Shown here: piece after piece, positions 37,497-47,243 of the stretch
How positions within the stretch are numbered: the stretch's first letter is position 1
Layout: each line of letters starts with the position of its first letter
DNA from: Bacteroidales bacterium UBA5762
Lineage (GTDB): Bacteria > Bacteroidota > Bacteroidia > Bacteroidales > TTA-H9
Length of the DNA stretch: 64,000 bases
Assembly: GCA_002418865.1 (NCBI GenBank)
Contig: DIEY01000100.1
Span: 1-64,000 of the forward strand
Reading direction: 5' to 3'
The notes under the pieces: generated by a model
The model's input: the letters and a program-made list of their open reading frames with translations, nothing else
What the model was told of the DNA's origin: nothing
Databases searched by the model: none
Translations under genes and position numbers: made by a program

Positions 37497-38138
37497 ATGT
37501 GGATTGGCTTGCTCTTGTGGATTGTATTTGTAGCAGAAAGCTGTAAGAAAAAAGAGGCGAAATTTTATCCCAATGGTCAATTAATGTCGGAGATTGAAAT
37601 GAAGGGGGATAAGAAGCATGGTAAAGCCATTTATTATTACCCTAATGGGGTAATTCAACAAGAAATGACTTATAAGAATGGAAAACCCGATGGGGTATCC
37701 TTTCGTTTCAACAGTATGGGAGGCCTTGAAATGGAAGAAAATTATCAGGAGGGATTGCTTAATGGATATGTACGCCAGTATGTTGCAAATAAAAAGAAGG
37801 TCATGGAAGCATTCTATGTGAATGATACCTTGCATGGGGACTATTTTGAATGGCATGAAAACGGAATGCCCAAGATTACGGGACATTATTTTAAAGGCTT
37901 AATGGATGGAAAATGGGAGTTTTATGACGAGAATGGTTATCAATTAGGCGAGGCCAATTTTATAAAAGGAGATGGCATCCAGAAATCATGGTATCCAAAT
38001 GGACAAGTACAAAGAATAATACAATATAAAAACAATCATAAAGAAGGCAAACAACAGGAATTTTCAATTGAAGGAAAGCTTATCAGAGAAGTTATCTACC
38101 ATAAAGATAGTATTATTGAAACGAAGCAACAGGAATAA
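37497..38138 (+). CDS. YwqK-like MORN-variant repeat lipoprotein
   Basis: From ATG 37497 the protein has 213 residues with a lipobox VAESC (Cys16); a longer frame from 37413 would overlap the permease. The mature part is a chain of about seven repeats with the pattern YPNG-x-hydrophobic ... Y-x-x-G-x-x-(D/H)-G-x-(Y/W/F), e.g. FYPNGQL, YYYPNGVIQQEMTYKNGKPDG, WHENGMPKITGHYFKGLMDGKWEFY and SWYPNGQVQRIIQYKNNHKEG. Databases often label such proteins YwqK-family antitoxins. Here it is an envelope lipoprotein beside a lipoprotein-release permease, and no toxin is present. A surface-binding or scaffold role is more likely. Confidence 0.8.
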   Translation: MWIGLLLWIVFVAESCKKKEAKFYPNGQLMSEIEMKGDKKHGKAIYYYPNGVIQQEMTYKNGKPDGVSFRFNSMGGLEMEENYQEGLLNGYVRQYVANKKKVMEAFYVNDTLHGDYFEWHENGMPKITGHYFKGLMDGKWEFYDENGYQLGEANFIKGDGIQKSWYPNGQVQRIIQYKNNHKEGKQQEFSIEGKLIREVIYHKDSIIETKQQE

Positions 38139-38181
38139 AAAAAATATCACTCATTAGAACCTTTCTAAAATACGATAAAAG

Positions 38182-38212
38182 TTTGGCAGATGAAATATAA
38201 GCCATAATTTTG
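38182..38212 (+). promoter_or_regulatory. Full Bacteroidota promoter of gdhA (TTTG -33, TAATTTTG -7)
   Basis: TTTG at 38182-38185 and TAATTTTG at 38205-38212 with a 19-bp spacer, the optimal layout. It is 73 bp before the gdhA ATG. The best promoter match in the window. Confidence 0.75.
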
Positions 38213-38285
38213 CATTGTGAATTAATTAACAATGTTTTTGTATAAACATCAAATACATCGACAACCCTCATAAAAACTTAATAAT

Positions 38286-39620
38286 ATGAATTTAGAGAAA
38301 ATAATGTTCAATCTGGAGAAGAAGAATCCAGGTCAGCCTGAGTTTTTGCAGGCAGTGCGCGAAGTGCTCGAGAGCATAGAAGAGTTTGTGAACGAGAATC
38401 CACAATATGATTCTCACAAAATCATCGAGCGTCTAACAGAGCCCGATCGTATCATACAATTTCGAGTATCTTGGGTTGACGACAATGGAGAGATCCAAGT
38501 AAACACCGGATATCGTGTACAATTTAATAATGCCATTGGCCCTTATAAAGGAGGTATTCGTTTTCACCCCAGCGTAAATCTGAGTACTTTGAAATTTTTA
38601 GGTTTTGAGCAAATTTTCAAGAACAGTCTGACTACTTTACCTATGGGTGGAGCAAAAGGTGGCAGTGATTTTAATCCTAAAGGGAAGAGCGACAATGAAA
38701 TTATGCGTTTTTGCCAGGCATTTATGTCGGAACTGTGGCATAATATAGGTCCCGAAATGGATGTACCTGCTGGTGATATTGGTGTAGGTGGCCGTGAAAT
38801 TGGTTACATGTATGGGTGGTGGAAAAAATTAACCAGAGAACACAACGGCGTACTTACGGGCAAGGGTCATAACTGGGGTGGATCGTTAATTCGTCCCGAA
38901 GCCACTGGTTTTGGAGTGGTTTATTTTGCCAACGAAATGTTGAAACTCCAAGGAAGTGACATTAAAGGAAAAACAGTAGCAATTTCAGGATTTGGCAATG
39001 TGGCATGGGGTGCAGTAACCAAAGCCACACAATTGGGAGCAAAAGTTGTTACCATTTCAGGCCCCGACGGGTATATATACGACCCAGATGGAATTTCGGG
39101 TGAGAAAATTAATTATATGCTCGAACTGAGGGCATCCAATAATGATATTGTTAAACCTTATGCTGAAAAATATGGTGTTGAATTTTTCGAAGGAAAACGT
39201 CCATGGGAAGTTAAATGCGATGTAGCATTACCTTGTGCCATTCAAAATGAGCTTGACGAAAACGATGCACGTAACTTAATCAATAATGGAGTAAGTATTG
39301 TATGCGAAGGTGCAAATATGCCATGTACACCCAATGCCATCAATCTTTTCCATCAGCATAAAATCCCCTTTGGACCAGGAAAAGCCGCTAATGCTGGTGG
39401 TGTAGCCACTTCAGGGTTGGAAATGAGCCAAAATAGCATGAAGCTGAACTGGTCGGCAGCCGAAGTAGAACAACGTTTACATGAAATAATGATCAATATT
39501 CACAATAATTGTGTAAAATATGGGAAAGAAACCGATGGTTATATTAACCACGTAAAAGGTGCCAATATTGCCGGATTCATTAAAGTGGCCGATGCAATGA
39601 TTGACCAAGGAGTTTATTAA
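38286..39620 (+). CDS. gdhA: NADP-type glutamate dehydrogenase
   Basis: Forms glutamate from 2-oxoglutarate, ammonia and a reduced nicotinamide, the main ammonia-assimilation route in many Bacteroidales. The 444-residue protein has the usual length of the hexameric small-type enzyme. Visible motifs are GPYKGGIRFHPSVNLS, the catalytic Lys region LPMGGAKGGSDFNP, PAGDIGVGGREIGYM, the nucleotide-binding SGFGNVAWGA and the C-terminal GKAANAGGVATSGLEM. It is preceded by a strong canonical promoter and followed by a strong terminator, so it is a single-gene unit. Cofactor preference (NADPH) is inferred from similarity only. Confidence 0.97.
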   Translation: MNLEKIMFNLEKKNPGQPEFLQAVREVLESIEEFVNENPQYDSHKIIERLTEPDRIIQFRVSWVDDNGEIQVNTGYRVQFNNAIGPYKGGIRFHPSVNLSTLKFLGFEQIFKNSLTTLPMGGAKGGSDFNPKGKSDNEIMRFCQAFMSELWHNIGPEMDVPAGDIGVGGREIGYMYGWWKKLTREHNGVLTGKGHNWGGSLIRPEATGFGVVYFANEMLKLQGSDIKGKTVAISGFGNVAWGAVTKATQLGAKVVTISGPDGYIYDPDGISGEKINYMLELRASNNDIVKPYAEKYGVEFFEGKRPWEVKCDVALPCAIQNELDENDARNLINNGVSIVCEGANMPCTPNAINLFHQHKIPFGPGKAANAGGVATSGLEMSQNSMKLNWSAAEVEQRLHEIMINIHNNCVKYGKETDGYINHVKGANIAGFIKVADAMIDQGVY

Positions 39621-39627
39621 TAAAGTG

Positions 39628-39680
39628 TTTTTTTATGAGCGCAGCCGCCCCAATTGGGGCGGCTGCGCTCATTTCTTTCC
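39628..39680 (+). terminator. Strong palindromic terminator after gdhA
   Basis: 17-bp perfect stem ATGAGCGCAGCCGCCCC and its complement at 39635-39651 and 39656-39672 around AATT, so the whole element is one perfect palindrome. T7 precedes it and a pyrimidine-rich tail (TTCTTTCCC) follows. It begins 14 bp after the gdhA stop. Confidence 0.85.
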
Positions 39681-39796
39681 CTTCTCTTCCCCCTCATCAA
39701 TTCACTAGATTCCCTTCCAAACTTTTCCACCCACCCTTTCCACCTCATAACCAATCCATGCGTCTAATAAATAATGAATGTTCTATCAAATTCTCA

Positions 39797-39804
39797 TAAT
39801 TTTG
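39797..39804 (+). promoter_or_regulatory. -7 box (TAATTTTG) of the aminopeptidase-pdxA-murF run
   Basis: Exact TAnnTTTG, 21 bp before the ATG at 39826. No good -33 TTTG. It is the only exact box I found for the long plus-strand run that follows. Confidence 0.5.
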
Positions 39805-39825
39805 CCCTTCTGAAGTATTATACTT

Positions 39826-41286
39826 ATGAACATTCAACTTAAACAATACTATACCTACCAAGATTTCAGCTCAAACTGTGCATTCCTGCTTTCATCGCTT
39901 GAAGATATTCCCGAAAATTGGCTGAGTTCTGACGAAGCATACTATTTACAACGAATAAAAACAAATTCACCTGACGAAATAATTTTCCCTATTAACCGAG
40001 CTAATTATTCATGGTTCTTTATCTTACCTCAGCCAGATGAAAACATAGCAAAATATCTCGAAAACATTCGTTTGGCCGGATATCGTCTTAACAAATACAC
40101 TCGTAAGCAAGGGATAAAAGAATTAAATATCTCTTTGTTTCATTCATCTTCGCATAATTTGTATGCCTTAGCCGAAGGCATCATATTAAGTGATTATTCA
40201 TTCCAAAAATATCGAAATAAAAAGAATAAAGTGAACAAGCTTCTGGAATCAGTCTATATCTTATCAGAAGATTTCACCGAAAAACAAATTCAAGAACTTC
40301 AAATCATAACTGAAGCCGTTTACTTTTGTCGCGACCTTGTTAATGAAATTCCTAGCAAGTTAAATGCAGAAACTCTGGCCGAAGTGCTTAAGCAAAAAGC
40401 CGAAGAAGTTAGTATGAGGGTCGAAGTGATGAATAAGGAAAAAATAGAGTCTTTAAGGATGGGAGGCTTGTTAGGTGTAAACAAGGGAAGCTCTATTCCT
40501 CCCACATTTACTGTACTCGAATGGAAGCATCCGCAAGCCATCAATCGGCAACCCATCGTATTTATAGGAAAAGGAATCACTTTCGACAGTGGTGGCATGA
40601 ACATCAAAACGGGCACATATATGGAAAACATGAAATCAGACATGGCAGGAGCAGCTACAGTTGCCTCTGTTGTGATAGCTGCCGCCCGCTTATCTTTACC
40701 CATTTATGTCTTGGCCTTTATACCAGCTACCGATAACCGCATCAACTCAGACGCCATTGTTCCCGGTGAAATCATCACGATGTATAACGAAACAACCGTT
40801 GAAGTGGTCAACACCGATGCCGAAGGAAGATTAATTTTGGCAGATGCCTTAAGTTATGCAAGCAAGTTTGATCCTTTACTCACAATTACAGCGGCTACGC
40901 TCACAGGTGCAGCAGCCCGAGCCATAGGAAAATTTGGCATCGTAGTTATGCAATCGAAAGCCAAGGCCCAACTCGAATGGCTCAAAAAAAGCGGAGAGGA
41001 AGTTTATGAACGTTTGGTCGAATTTCCTTTATGGGAAGAATATTTCGATTTGATAAAATCGGATATAGCCGATATAAAAAATTCAGGCCCAGCCGAAGCA
41101 GGTGCTATTACGGCAGGAAAATTCCTCGAATATTTTACTTCTTATCCTTTCATTCATCTTGATATTGCAGGAACGTCATATACCGAAAAACACGAAGACT
41201 ATAGAGGGATTGGAGCCACTGGAACGGGAGTGAGACTTTTGATATCCTTTCTCCAAAATTTTATTCAAAACACTCAAAATCAATAA
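39826..41286 (+). CDS. M17 leucyl aminopeptidase
   Basis: Cytosolic two-metal aminopeptidase that recycles peptides. The 486-residue protein has a less conserved N-terminal macro-like domain (1-165) and the M17 catalytic domain: FIGKGITFDSGGMNIK, the MKSDMAGAA segment, and the signature NTDAEGRLILADAL, together giving the Lys, Asp and Glu ligands and the Arg bicarbonate site. GIGATGTGVRLL closes the domain. No signal peptide. It is followed by pdxA after 1 bp, so translation is coupled. Confidence 0.92.
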   Translation: MNIQLKQYYTYQDFSSNCAFLLSSLEDIPENWLSSDEAYYLQRIKTNSPDEIIFPINRANYSWFFILPQPDENIAKYLENIRLAGYRLNKYTRKQGIKELNISLFHSSSHNLYALAEGIILSDYSFQKYRNKKNKVNKLLESVYILSEDFTEKQIQELQIITEAVYFCRDLVNEIPSKLNAETLAEVLKQKAEEVSMRVEVMNKEKIESLRMGGLLGVNKGSSIPPTFTVLEWKHPQAINRQPIVFIGKGITFDSGGMNIKTGTYMENMKSDMAGAATVASVVIAAARLSLPIYVLAFIPATDNRINSDAIVPGEIITMYNETTVEVVNTDAEGRLILADALSYASKFDPLLTITAATLTGAAARAIGKFGIVVMQSKAKAQLEWLKKSGEEVYERLVEFPLWEEYFDLIKSDIADIKNSGPAEAGAITAGKFLEYFTSYPFIHLDIAGTSYTEKHEDYRGIGATGTGVRLLISFLQNFIQNTQNQ

Positions 41287-41287
41287 T

Positions 41288-42418
41288 ATGAACCACGATA
41301 GATTGAATAAGGTGGAAAATCAAGACGAGAATCTCAGTTCTCAAGAGCAGGAATTGATTCGCGTCGGTTTAACCCAAGGCGATTTTAATGGAATAGGATA
41401 TGAAGTCATTTTGAAAGCCCTTTCCGAAATTGGAAATTCATGCAATTTCATTCCTGTTTTATATGGTTCTTCGAAAATAGTCTCTTATCATAGAAAAACC
41501 CTGAGTATTCCCGATTTGCCATTCAATCATGTTCGAAAGGCATCACAAATCCAAGCTCAAAAAGTCAATATCGTAAATATCACGGATAAAGAAATTAGAG
41601 TAAGTCTGGGGCAATCTACCCCAGAAGCAGGAGAAATGGCATACCTATCTCTTAAAGAAGCTTGTAAAGATTTAGAAGAAGAACTGATTGACGTTTTAGT
41701 CACTGCTCCTATCAATAAATACAATATCCAATCTGACGAATTCCAGTTCATAGGGCATACTGAATATTTAGCGCATAGATTCAATGCTCACAATACTATC
41801 ATGATAATGGTGAGCAACGATTTAAAGTTAGGTTTTGTTACCAATCATCTTCCCATCCGACAAATAGCCGATGCAATTACTACAGAGCTTATCTATAATA
41901 AGATTAAAGCCTTGGATTTGTCTTTATTTCAGGATTTTGGCATTAGCCATCCCAAGATTGCTGTTCTAAGTCTCAATCCTCATGCTGGAGATAATGGTTT
42001 ATTGGGAAATGAAGAAAAAGATATTATCAATCCTGCCATTCATCAAGCTTATGAAGAAGGAATTCTTGCATTTGGCCCTTATCCGGCAGATGGATTCTTC
42101 GGAATGAATCTTTATAAAAAATTCGAGGGAGTGTTAGCCATGTACCACGATCAGGCTTTGCCAGTATTTAAGCTTTTGGCACAAGGTTATGGTGTAAATT
42201 TTACGGCTGGTCTTCCATTCGTGAGAACATCCCCAACTCATGGTACGGCTTACGATATTGCAGGAAAAGATTTAGCCTCGCATTATTCCATGAGAGAAGC
42301 CATTTATTTGGCTATAGATATTTTTAAAAATCGTCAAGAATATGCAAAAATGACAGCCAACCCACTTCGTTATTCTACTCAACATGGCCACGAAGAAACC
42401 GAAGAGGAAGAACTATAA
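41288..42418 (+). CDS. pdxA: 4-hydroxythreonine-4-phosphate dehydrogenase
   Basis: Oxidises and decarboxylates 4-phosphohydroxy-L-threonine in the DXP-dependent vitamin B6 pathway. The 376-residue protein carries an extra N-terminal stretch of about 25 residues before VGLTQGDFNGIGYEV, the start of the PdxA fold. Metal-site and substrate motifs are HTEYLAHRF, FVTNHLPIRQI, LNPHAGDNGLLG and MYHDQALPVFKLL. It starts 1 bp after the aminopeptidase stop and ends 13 bp before murF-alr. B6 supply next to a PLP-dependent racemase is a plausible but unproven link. Confidence 0.96.
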   Translation: MNHDRLNKVENQDENLSSQEQELIRVGLTQGDFNGIGYEVILKALSEIGNSCNFIPVLYGSSKIVSYHRKTLSIPDLPFNHVRKASQIQAQKVNIVNITDKEIRVSLGQSTPEAGEMAYLSLKEACKDLEEELIDVLVTAPINKYNIQSDEFQFIGHTEYLAHRFNAHNTIMIMVSNDLKLGFVTNHLPIRQIADAITTELIYNKIKALDLSLFQDFGISHPKIAVLSLNPHAGDNGLLGNEEKDIINPAIHQAYEEGILAFGPYPADGFFGMNLYKKFEGVLAMYHDQALPVFKLLAQGYGVNFTAGLPFVRTSPTHGTAYDIAGKDLASHYSMREAIYLAIDIFKNRQEYAKMTANPLRYSTQHGHEETEEEEL

Positions 42419-42431
42419 TCTTTAGCCTGCA

Positions 42432-44909
42432 ATGGATTATACCATCTCATCGCTTGCAAATCTCGTCTCTCCTCATTGGGTTTCACTTCCTTACCCAAAC
42501 GATGCGATTCATTTTCTACTTACCGATAGCCGACGACTGATAGAGGCAAAGTCTACGCTTTTTTTCGCCATCGCTACTTCACGCAATGATGGCCACCGCT
42601 ATATTGAAGATCTTTTCAGAAAAGGAGTAAGAAATTTCGTCATCACTAATACCCAAATCTTCCCTAATTTATTAGAACATGCCAATCTGATTCAAGTTGA
42701 AAATTCAGTACATGCATTACAAAAGATTGCTGCTGCTCATAGGGCTGCATTTCAAATACCTGTTTTAGGAATCACAGGAAGTAACGGAAAAACCATTGTA
42801 AAGGAATGGCTCACTCAGATTCTATCTACTCAACTCTCTATTTGTGCTAGTCCAGATAGTTACAACTCTCAGATTGGCGTGCCTCTTTCGGTATGGCAAT
42901 TAAACAGCCATCATCAACTGGGAATATTCGAGGCAGGCATATCGCAACCAAACGAAATGGAAAATCTTCAAAGAATAATTCGACCTAACTACGGAATCTT
43001 TACTAACATTGGACAGGCTCATTCTGAAAACTTCAATTCCATAGAAGAAAAAGCAAAAGAGAAATTAAAACTTTTCAAAGACTCAGAAGTATTGATTTAT
43101 TGCAGAGACGACGAGGTTATTCATCAATTAATAAAAAAATATTTAAATAAAAAAATAAAACTTATTACCTGGGGCGAAAACCCAGAATCTACATTTCGAC
43201 TTATCCATAAAACACGAAATGGCAAATCCACCATTCTTTCCATATATTTTAAAAAGCACGAGAAAGTTGTAGAATTACCTGTTAGCGATAATGCCTCCAT
43301 AGAAAATGCGATGCATTGTTATACCTTTCTCGATTATTTAGGATGGGATGATAAAAAAAAGGCCGAGGCTATGCTTCAACTCCATCCTATTCCCATGCGA
43401 ATGGAAATGATGGAAGGTATCAACCAATGCACATTGATTAACGATACTTACAACAGCGATATCAATTCTCTCGAGGTTGCTCTTGATTATTTGAATAGAC
43501 AGGCTGGCGACCGTCCAACTACGGTAATTCTTTCTGATATATTACAGAGCGGGCAAAATCCTGCCGAGTTATACAAGCATGTCGCTCATTTGTTAAATCA
43601 AAAAAAAGTGGGACGAGTGATAGGCATAGGTTCTGAAATATCAAAATACGCAGGCTTATTCCCCATGCAGAAACAATTCTACATTTCTACTAACCAATTT
43701 ATGGTCGAATTTCCCTTTTCAAGCCTCCAAAACGATGTCATTCTGCTTAAGGGAGCTCGTTCTTTCGAGTTCGAAAACATTACGCGATTATTGAGGCGAC
43801 TTTCCCATCAAACTGTGCTCGAAATCAATCTGGAAAATCTGATTCACAATTTCAATTTTTATAAGCAGAAAACAAGACCAGGGACACTTACATTGGCCAT
43901 GGTGAAGGCATTTGGCTATGGAAGTGGAATGCACGAAATAGCCGGTGCTCTGCAGCAAAATGGAGTGGACTGGCTTGGTGTGGCTTATCCCGACGAAGGA
44001 GCTCAGCTTAGAAAAGCCGGAATCCAAACGCCGATTATGGTTATGAATCCCGAAAACGAAAATCTCGATCTTATAACGCAATATCATTTAGAACCAGAAA
44101 TATATAGCCAGACTACATTAACCGAGCTGGCATATTACTTATCTTATCACCGACCCGATTATTTTCCCTTTCCTGTTCATTTAAAATTCGATACAGGCAT
44201 GCACAGATTAGGATTTTTGCCCGAACAACTCGATGAAGCCCTCAAGTTTCTTAAACATCATCCCGAAATCAAAATAAAGTCGGTATTTTCGCACCTTGCT
44301 GCCAGTGAAGATCCAAATATGGATTATTTTACACGAAAACAAGCCGGAATTTTCGAAGAAATGGCACAGAAAACTATGGAAGCCTTAGGATATTCCATTA
44401 TCAGGCATTTGGTCAATTCAGCCGGAATAATACGATTTCCTGAGTATCATTACGAAATGGTACGCATTGGGCTCGGATTGTATGGAATAGGTCACGACCA
44501 ACCAACACAGCGCTCGCTCCAATTAGTAAGCAAATTCTCGTCAGTAATCTCTCAAATTAAAATGATTCGCAAAGGCGAAGGAATAGGCTACAATCTGAGA
44601 TGGAAGGCGCCTGCCGACACCCTTATCGGGATTGTCCCTGTGGGTTATGCCGATGGATTGCGAAGAGAATTGGCGTCCAAAGGATTTTGTTTTAGCGTAC
44701 ATGGTCATATAGCTCCTTTAATTGGTACCATTTCTATGGATATGTGTGCCATTGATTTAACCGGCACAAACGCAACAGAAGGCGACCCAGTCATCATTTT
44801 CGACAATGCAGATACCATTCACCAACTTTCTCGTTTACTTAATACCATCCCTTACGAAATATTAACTTCTATCTCCCAACGAGTTAGAAGAGTATATCTC
44901 ATGGGTTAA
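42432..44909 (+). CDS. murF-alr: MurF-alanine racemase fusion
   Basis: Bifunctional cell-wall enzyme of 825 residues. The N-terminal half (1-455) is UDP-MurNAc-tripeptide:D-Ala-D-Ala ligase with the ATP loop GITGSNGKT (113-121), the middle-domain NIGQAHSENF, and the C-terminal NDTYNSDINS block. The second half (about 458-825) is a PLP-dependent alanine racemase: Lys492 in AMVKAFGYGSG is the Schiff-base lysine and Tyr720 in GIGYNLRW aligns with the second catalytic base. PVGYADGLRR and GTISMDMCAIDL are also present. Fusion of D-Ala formation with D-Ala-D-Ala addition is a known Bacteroidota arrangement; the D-Ala-D-Ala ligase is elsewhere. Confidence 0.96.
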   Translation: MDYTISSLANLVSPHWVSLPYPNDAIHFLLTDSRRLIEAKSTLFFAIATSRNDGHRYIEDLFRKGVRNFVITNTQIFPNLLEHANLIQVENSVHALQKIAAAHRAAFQIPVLGITGSNGKTIVKEWLTQILSTQLSICASPDSYNSQIGVPLSVWQLNSHHQLGIFEAGISQPNEMENLQRIIRPNYGIFTNIGQAHSENFNSIEEKAKEKLKLFKDSEVLIYCRDDEVIHQLIKKYLNKKIKLITWGENPESTFRLIHKTRNGKSTILSIYFKKHEKVVELPVSDNASIENAMHCYTFLDYLGWDDKKKAEAMLQLHPIPMRMEMMEGINQCTLINDTYNSDINSLEVALDYLNRQAGDRPTTVILSDILQSGQNPAELYKHVAHLLNQKKVGRVIGIGSEISKYAGLFPMQKQFYISTNQFMVEFPFSSLQNDVILLKGARSFEFENITRLLRRLSHQTVLEINLENLIHNFNFYKQKTRPGTLTLAMVKAFGYGSGMHEIAGALQQNGVDWLGVAYPDEGAQLRKAGIQTPIMVMNPENENLDLITQYHLEPEIYSQTTLTELAYYLSYHRPDYFPFPVHLKFDTGMHRLGFLPEQLDEALKFLKHHPEIKIKSVFSHLAASEDPNMDYFTRKQAGIFEEMAQKTMEALGYSIIRHLVNSAGIIRFPEYHYEMVRIGLGLYGIGHDQPTQRSLQLVSKFSSVISQIKMIRKGEGIGYNLRWKAPADTLIGIVPVGYADGLRRELASKGFCFSVHGHIAPLIGTISMDMCAIDLTGTNATEGDPVIIFDNADTIHQLSRLLNTIPYEILTSISQRVRRVYLMG

Positions 44910-44922
44910 AAACTATTCTCTC

Positions 44923-47223
44923 ATGGAACAAGCCACCTTGAGTATTATAATTCCTGCTTATAACGAAGAAAGAACCATTGCAGAAGTTACGCGTAGGGTT
45001 TGGGAAACACCATTACAAGAAAACGTTACTCGCGAAATTATCATCGTAGACGACGGAAGCAAAGATGCAACCGTAAAAGTAGTAAAAGAATTCTTGAATC
45101 AAAATAACGACAAGAATATCCGATTGATCGAATGTGGGAAAAATCGTGGGAAAGGAGCAGCTATTCGTGAAGGAATAAAACAGGCCAGTGGCAAATGGAT
45201 CATTATTCAAGATGCAGATATGGAATATAATCCTCGAGATTACAATATCTTGCTTCAACCTGCACTCGAAGGATATGCCGATGTGGTTTACGGGTCGAGA
45301 TTTGTGGGAGGCAATCCTCACCGCATCCTATTTTTTTGGCATTCTATCGGAAATAAATTCCTTACTTTTATTTCGAATGCTTTCACTAATCTCAATCTCA
45401 GCGACATGGAAACCGGCTATAAACTGTTTAGAGCCGATATATTAAAGAGTATAGAATTAGAAGAGAATCGTTTCGGATTCGAAACAGAGGTTACAGCAAA
45501 GATTGCCCGAATACCTGGAATTCGTATCTACGAAGTAGGTATTGCCTACTATGGCCGAACCTATGAAGAAGGGAAAAAAATAAAGGCAAAAGATGGATTT
45601 CGTGCATTATACACTATTCTAAAATATAACCTCCAACGCAAAAATCCCCGACGTCCTGTTGCCTTGGCTATTACCCTGCTTTTATTGTTCATACTTGGTT
45701 TGAAAATCAATGATTATTACAAGGGAAAACCATTCAATTTCACTGTCAACGATGCGGGTGAATATTACCAGTATCTGCCTGCTCTTTTCATTCATCACGA
45801 TCTTGGATTTAGCTTTCTCGATAAAACAACTCCTGCCGAATACATACATTATTATAAATTTTCGGCCCTTCGTTTAGAAAATGGAAAAGCTACAGGTAAA
45901 ATGAGTTTGGGCATGGCTATGATGCTTACCCCAGGTTTCCTCATCGCTCATGGTATAGCCTTATTAACTGGCTTACCTGCCGATGGATTCTCGCCTCCTT
46001 ATCAATGGGCAATTCTCCTGAGTAATTTACTTTTTTTAGGACTTGGAATCTACTTTACGCTCAAAACCCTTTTCCGTTATTTCGACAGCATTGCCTCGGT
46101 GGTAACCATTATTATGTTAGTGCTTGCAACTAACGTATTGGCTTATGTTTACCTGCATCCTGGATATTCCCACATCTTTACTTTTGGTTTAATGGGAATG
46201 CTCTTGTATGTAACCGATAGTTTTTATCGCAAACCATCCATCGGGCTGGCCATTAAGTCAGGTTTGCTTATGGGTTTTATCAGTCTCATACGACCGAGCA
46301 ACACAATAGTCGGACTGCTATTTTTGCTTTGGGGAACGCTTTCAGTTGGCGACTTAAAAAAAAGATTCCAATTTTTCATAAAGAATTATCATCTGGCTTT
46401 GATAATTGTTGCTTCAATCCTCATAGTCTGGCTGCCACAAATGATTTATTGGAAATGGGTAAGCGGCAAGTTTTTCTTATACACTTATGGACTAAAGGAA
46501 GAAAGATTTTATTTTGGTAATCCTCAAATAATTAATGTTTTACTAAGCTATCGCAATGGATGGCTGGTTTATTCCCCTCTGTTTTTCCTTGCATTGCTTG
46601 GTTTTATTTTTATGATAAAGAACAAAAACCGACAAGTGTTAGCCATAGGTTTATATTTTATTGGACTGGTATATATTATTTCATCGTGGTGGTGCTGGTG
46701 GTATGGGGGTTCGTTTGGAGCTCGTAGCTTAATAGATGCCTACCCGGCTCTGGCTTTCCCATTAGCAGCTTTCTTCGAAAAAACCGAAAAAACTCCTTGG
46801 TGGATACAAGTCTTACTACTTGTTGTGTGCGCTTATCTCATCCATCTGAATTACTATCAATCTTATCAATATTCCAAAGGAATCATACATTGGGATGGAA
46901 TGTCGAAAGAAGCCTATTGGAGATCTATAAAAGAAAAACATCCTCAAAAAGATTATTATCAATTATTTGTAATTCCCAATACGCCTTATGCCCAAAAAGG
47001 AATTTATTTCGTACACGATACCTTGAACATTCGAAAGCCTCAAACTTTGGGAGAGAAAGAATTTATCGAAAAAATAAAAAGCAATATTCGGATTAATAAA
47101 GAATGGATGCAAGTAATAGAAGAAAAAGCCAAACGAAAAGGAATATCTATTGATTCTATGGTCACACTCGATGCTCTACACGTTTTCAAAACTAGATATC
47201 ACGACAAAGTTCCAAAACAATAG
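44923..47223 (+). CDS. GT2 dolichyl-phosphate-mannose-synthase-like domain fused to a polytopic membrane domain
   Basis: A 766-residue protein starting 13 bp after murF-alr. Residues 1-240 are a family-2 glycosyltransferase of the Dpm1/polyprenyl-phosphate type: SIIIPAYNEERT, IVDDGSKDAT and the DxD motif in IIQDADMEYNP, with ETGYKLFRADIL later. Such enzymes load a sugar onto a lipid carrier. From about 246 on there are at least ten hydrophobic helices separated by loops. This part is homologous to the gene at 50250: PGFLIAHGIALLTGLPADGFS, IYWKWVSGKF, LLSYRNGWLVY and KEKHPQ align with PGFYAGHVWAKLSGAPQDGFS, IYWKQASGQF, LLSFRKGWLIY and KKHPPE. I infer that one protein makes lipid-linked sugar and transfers it outside. 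Confidence 0.8.
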   Translation: MEQATLSIIIPAYNEERTIAEVTRRVWETPLQENVTREIIIVDDGSKDATVKVVKEFLNQNNDKNIRLIECGKNRGKGAAIREGIKQASGKWIIIQDADMEYNPRDYNILLQPALEGYADVVYGSRFVGGNPHRILFFWHSIGNKFLTFISNAFTNLNLSDMETGYKLFRADILKSIELEENRFGFETEVTAKIARIPGIRIYEVGIAYYGRTYEEGKKIKAKDGFRALYTILKYNLQRKNPRRPVALAITLLLLFILGLKINDYYKGKPFNFTVNDAGEYYQYLPALFIHHDLGFSFLDKTTPAEYIHYYKFSALRLENGKATGKMSLGMAMMLTPGFLIAHGIALLTGLPADGFSPPYQWAILLSNLLFLGLGIYFTLKTLFRYFDSIASVVTIIMLVLATNVLAYVYLHPGYSHIFTFGLMGMLLYVTDSFYRKPSIGLAIKSGLLMGFISLIRPSNTIVGLLFLLWGTLSVGDLKKRFQFFIKNYHLALIIVASILIVWLPQMIYWKWVSGKFFLYTYGLKEERFYFGNPQIINVLLSYRNGWLVYSPLFFLALLGFIFMIKNKNRQVLAIGLYFIGLVYIISSWWCWWYGGSFGARSLIDAYPALAFPLAAFFEKTEKTPWWIQVLLLVVCAYLIHLNYYQSYQYSKGIIHWDGMSKEAYWRSIKEKHPQKDYYQLFVIPNTPYAQKGIYFVHDTLNIRKPQTLGEKEFIEKIKSNIRINKEWMQVIEEKAKRKGISIDSMVTLDALHVFKTRYHDKVPKQ

Positions 47224-47243
47224 CAAAATTTTGAGAATCAAGC

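Noticed and set aside
37497..38138. Toxin-antitoxin system at the YwqK-like gene
   Set aside because: No toxin gene adjacent, and the protein has a lipobox, so the antitoxin label is not supported.
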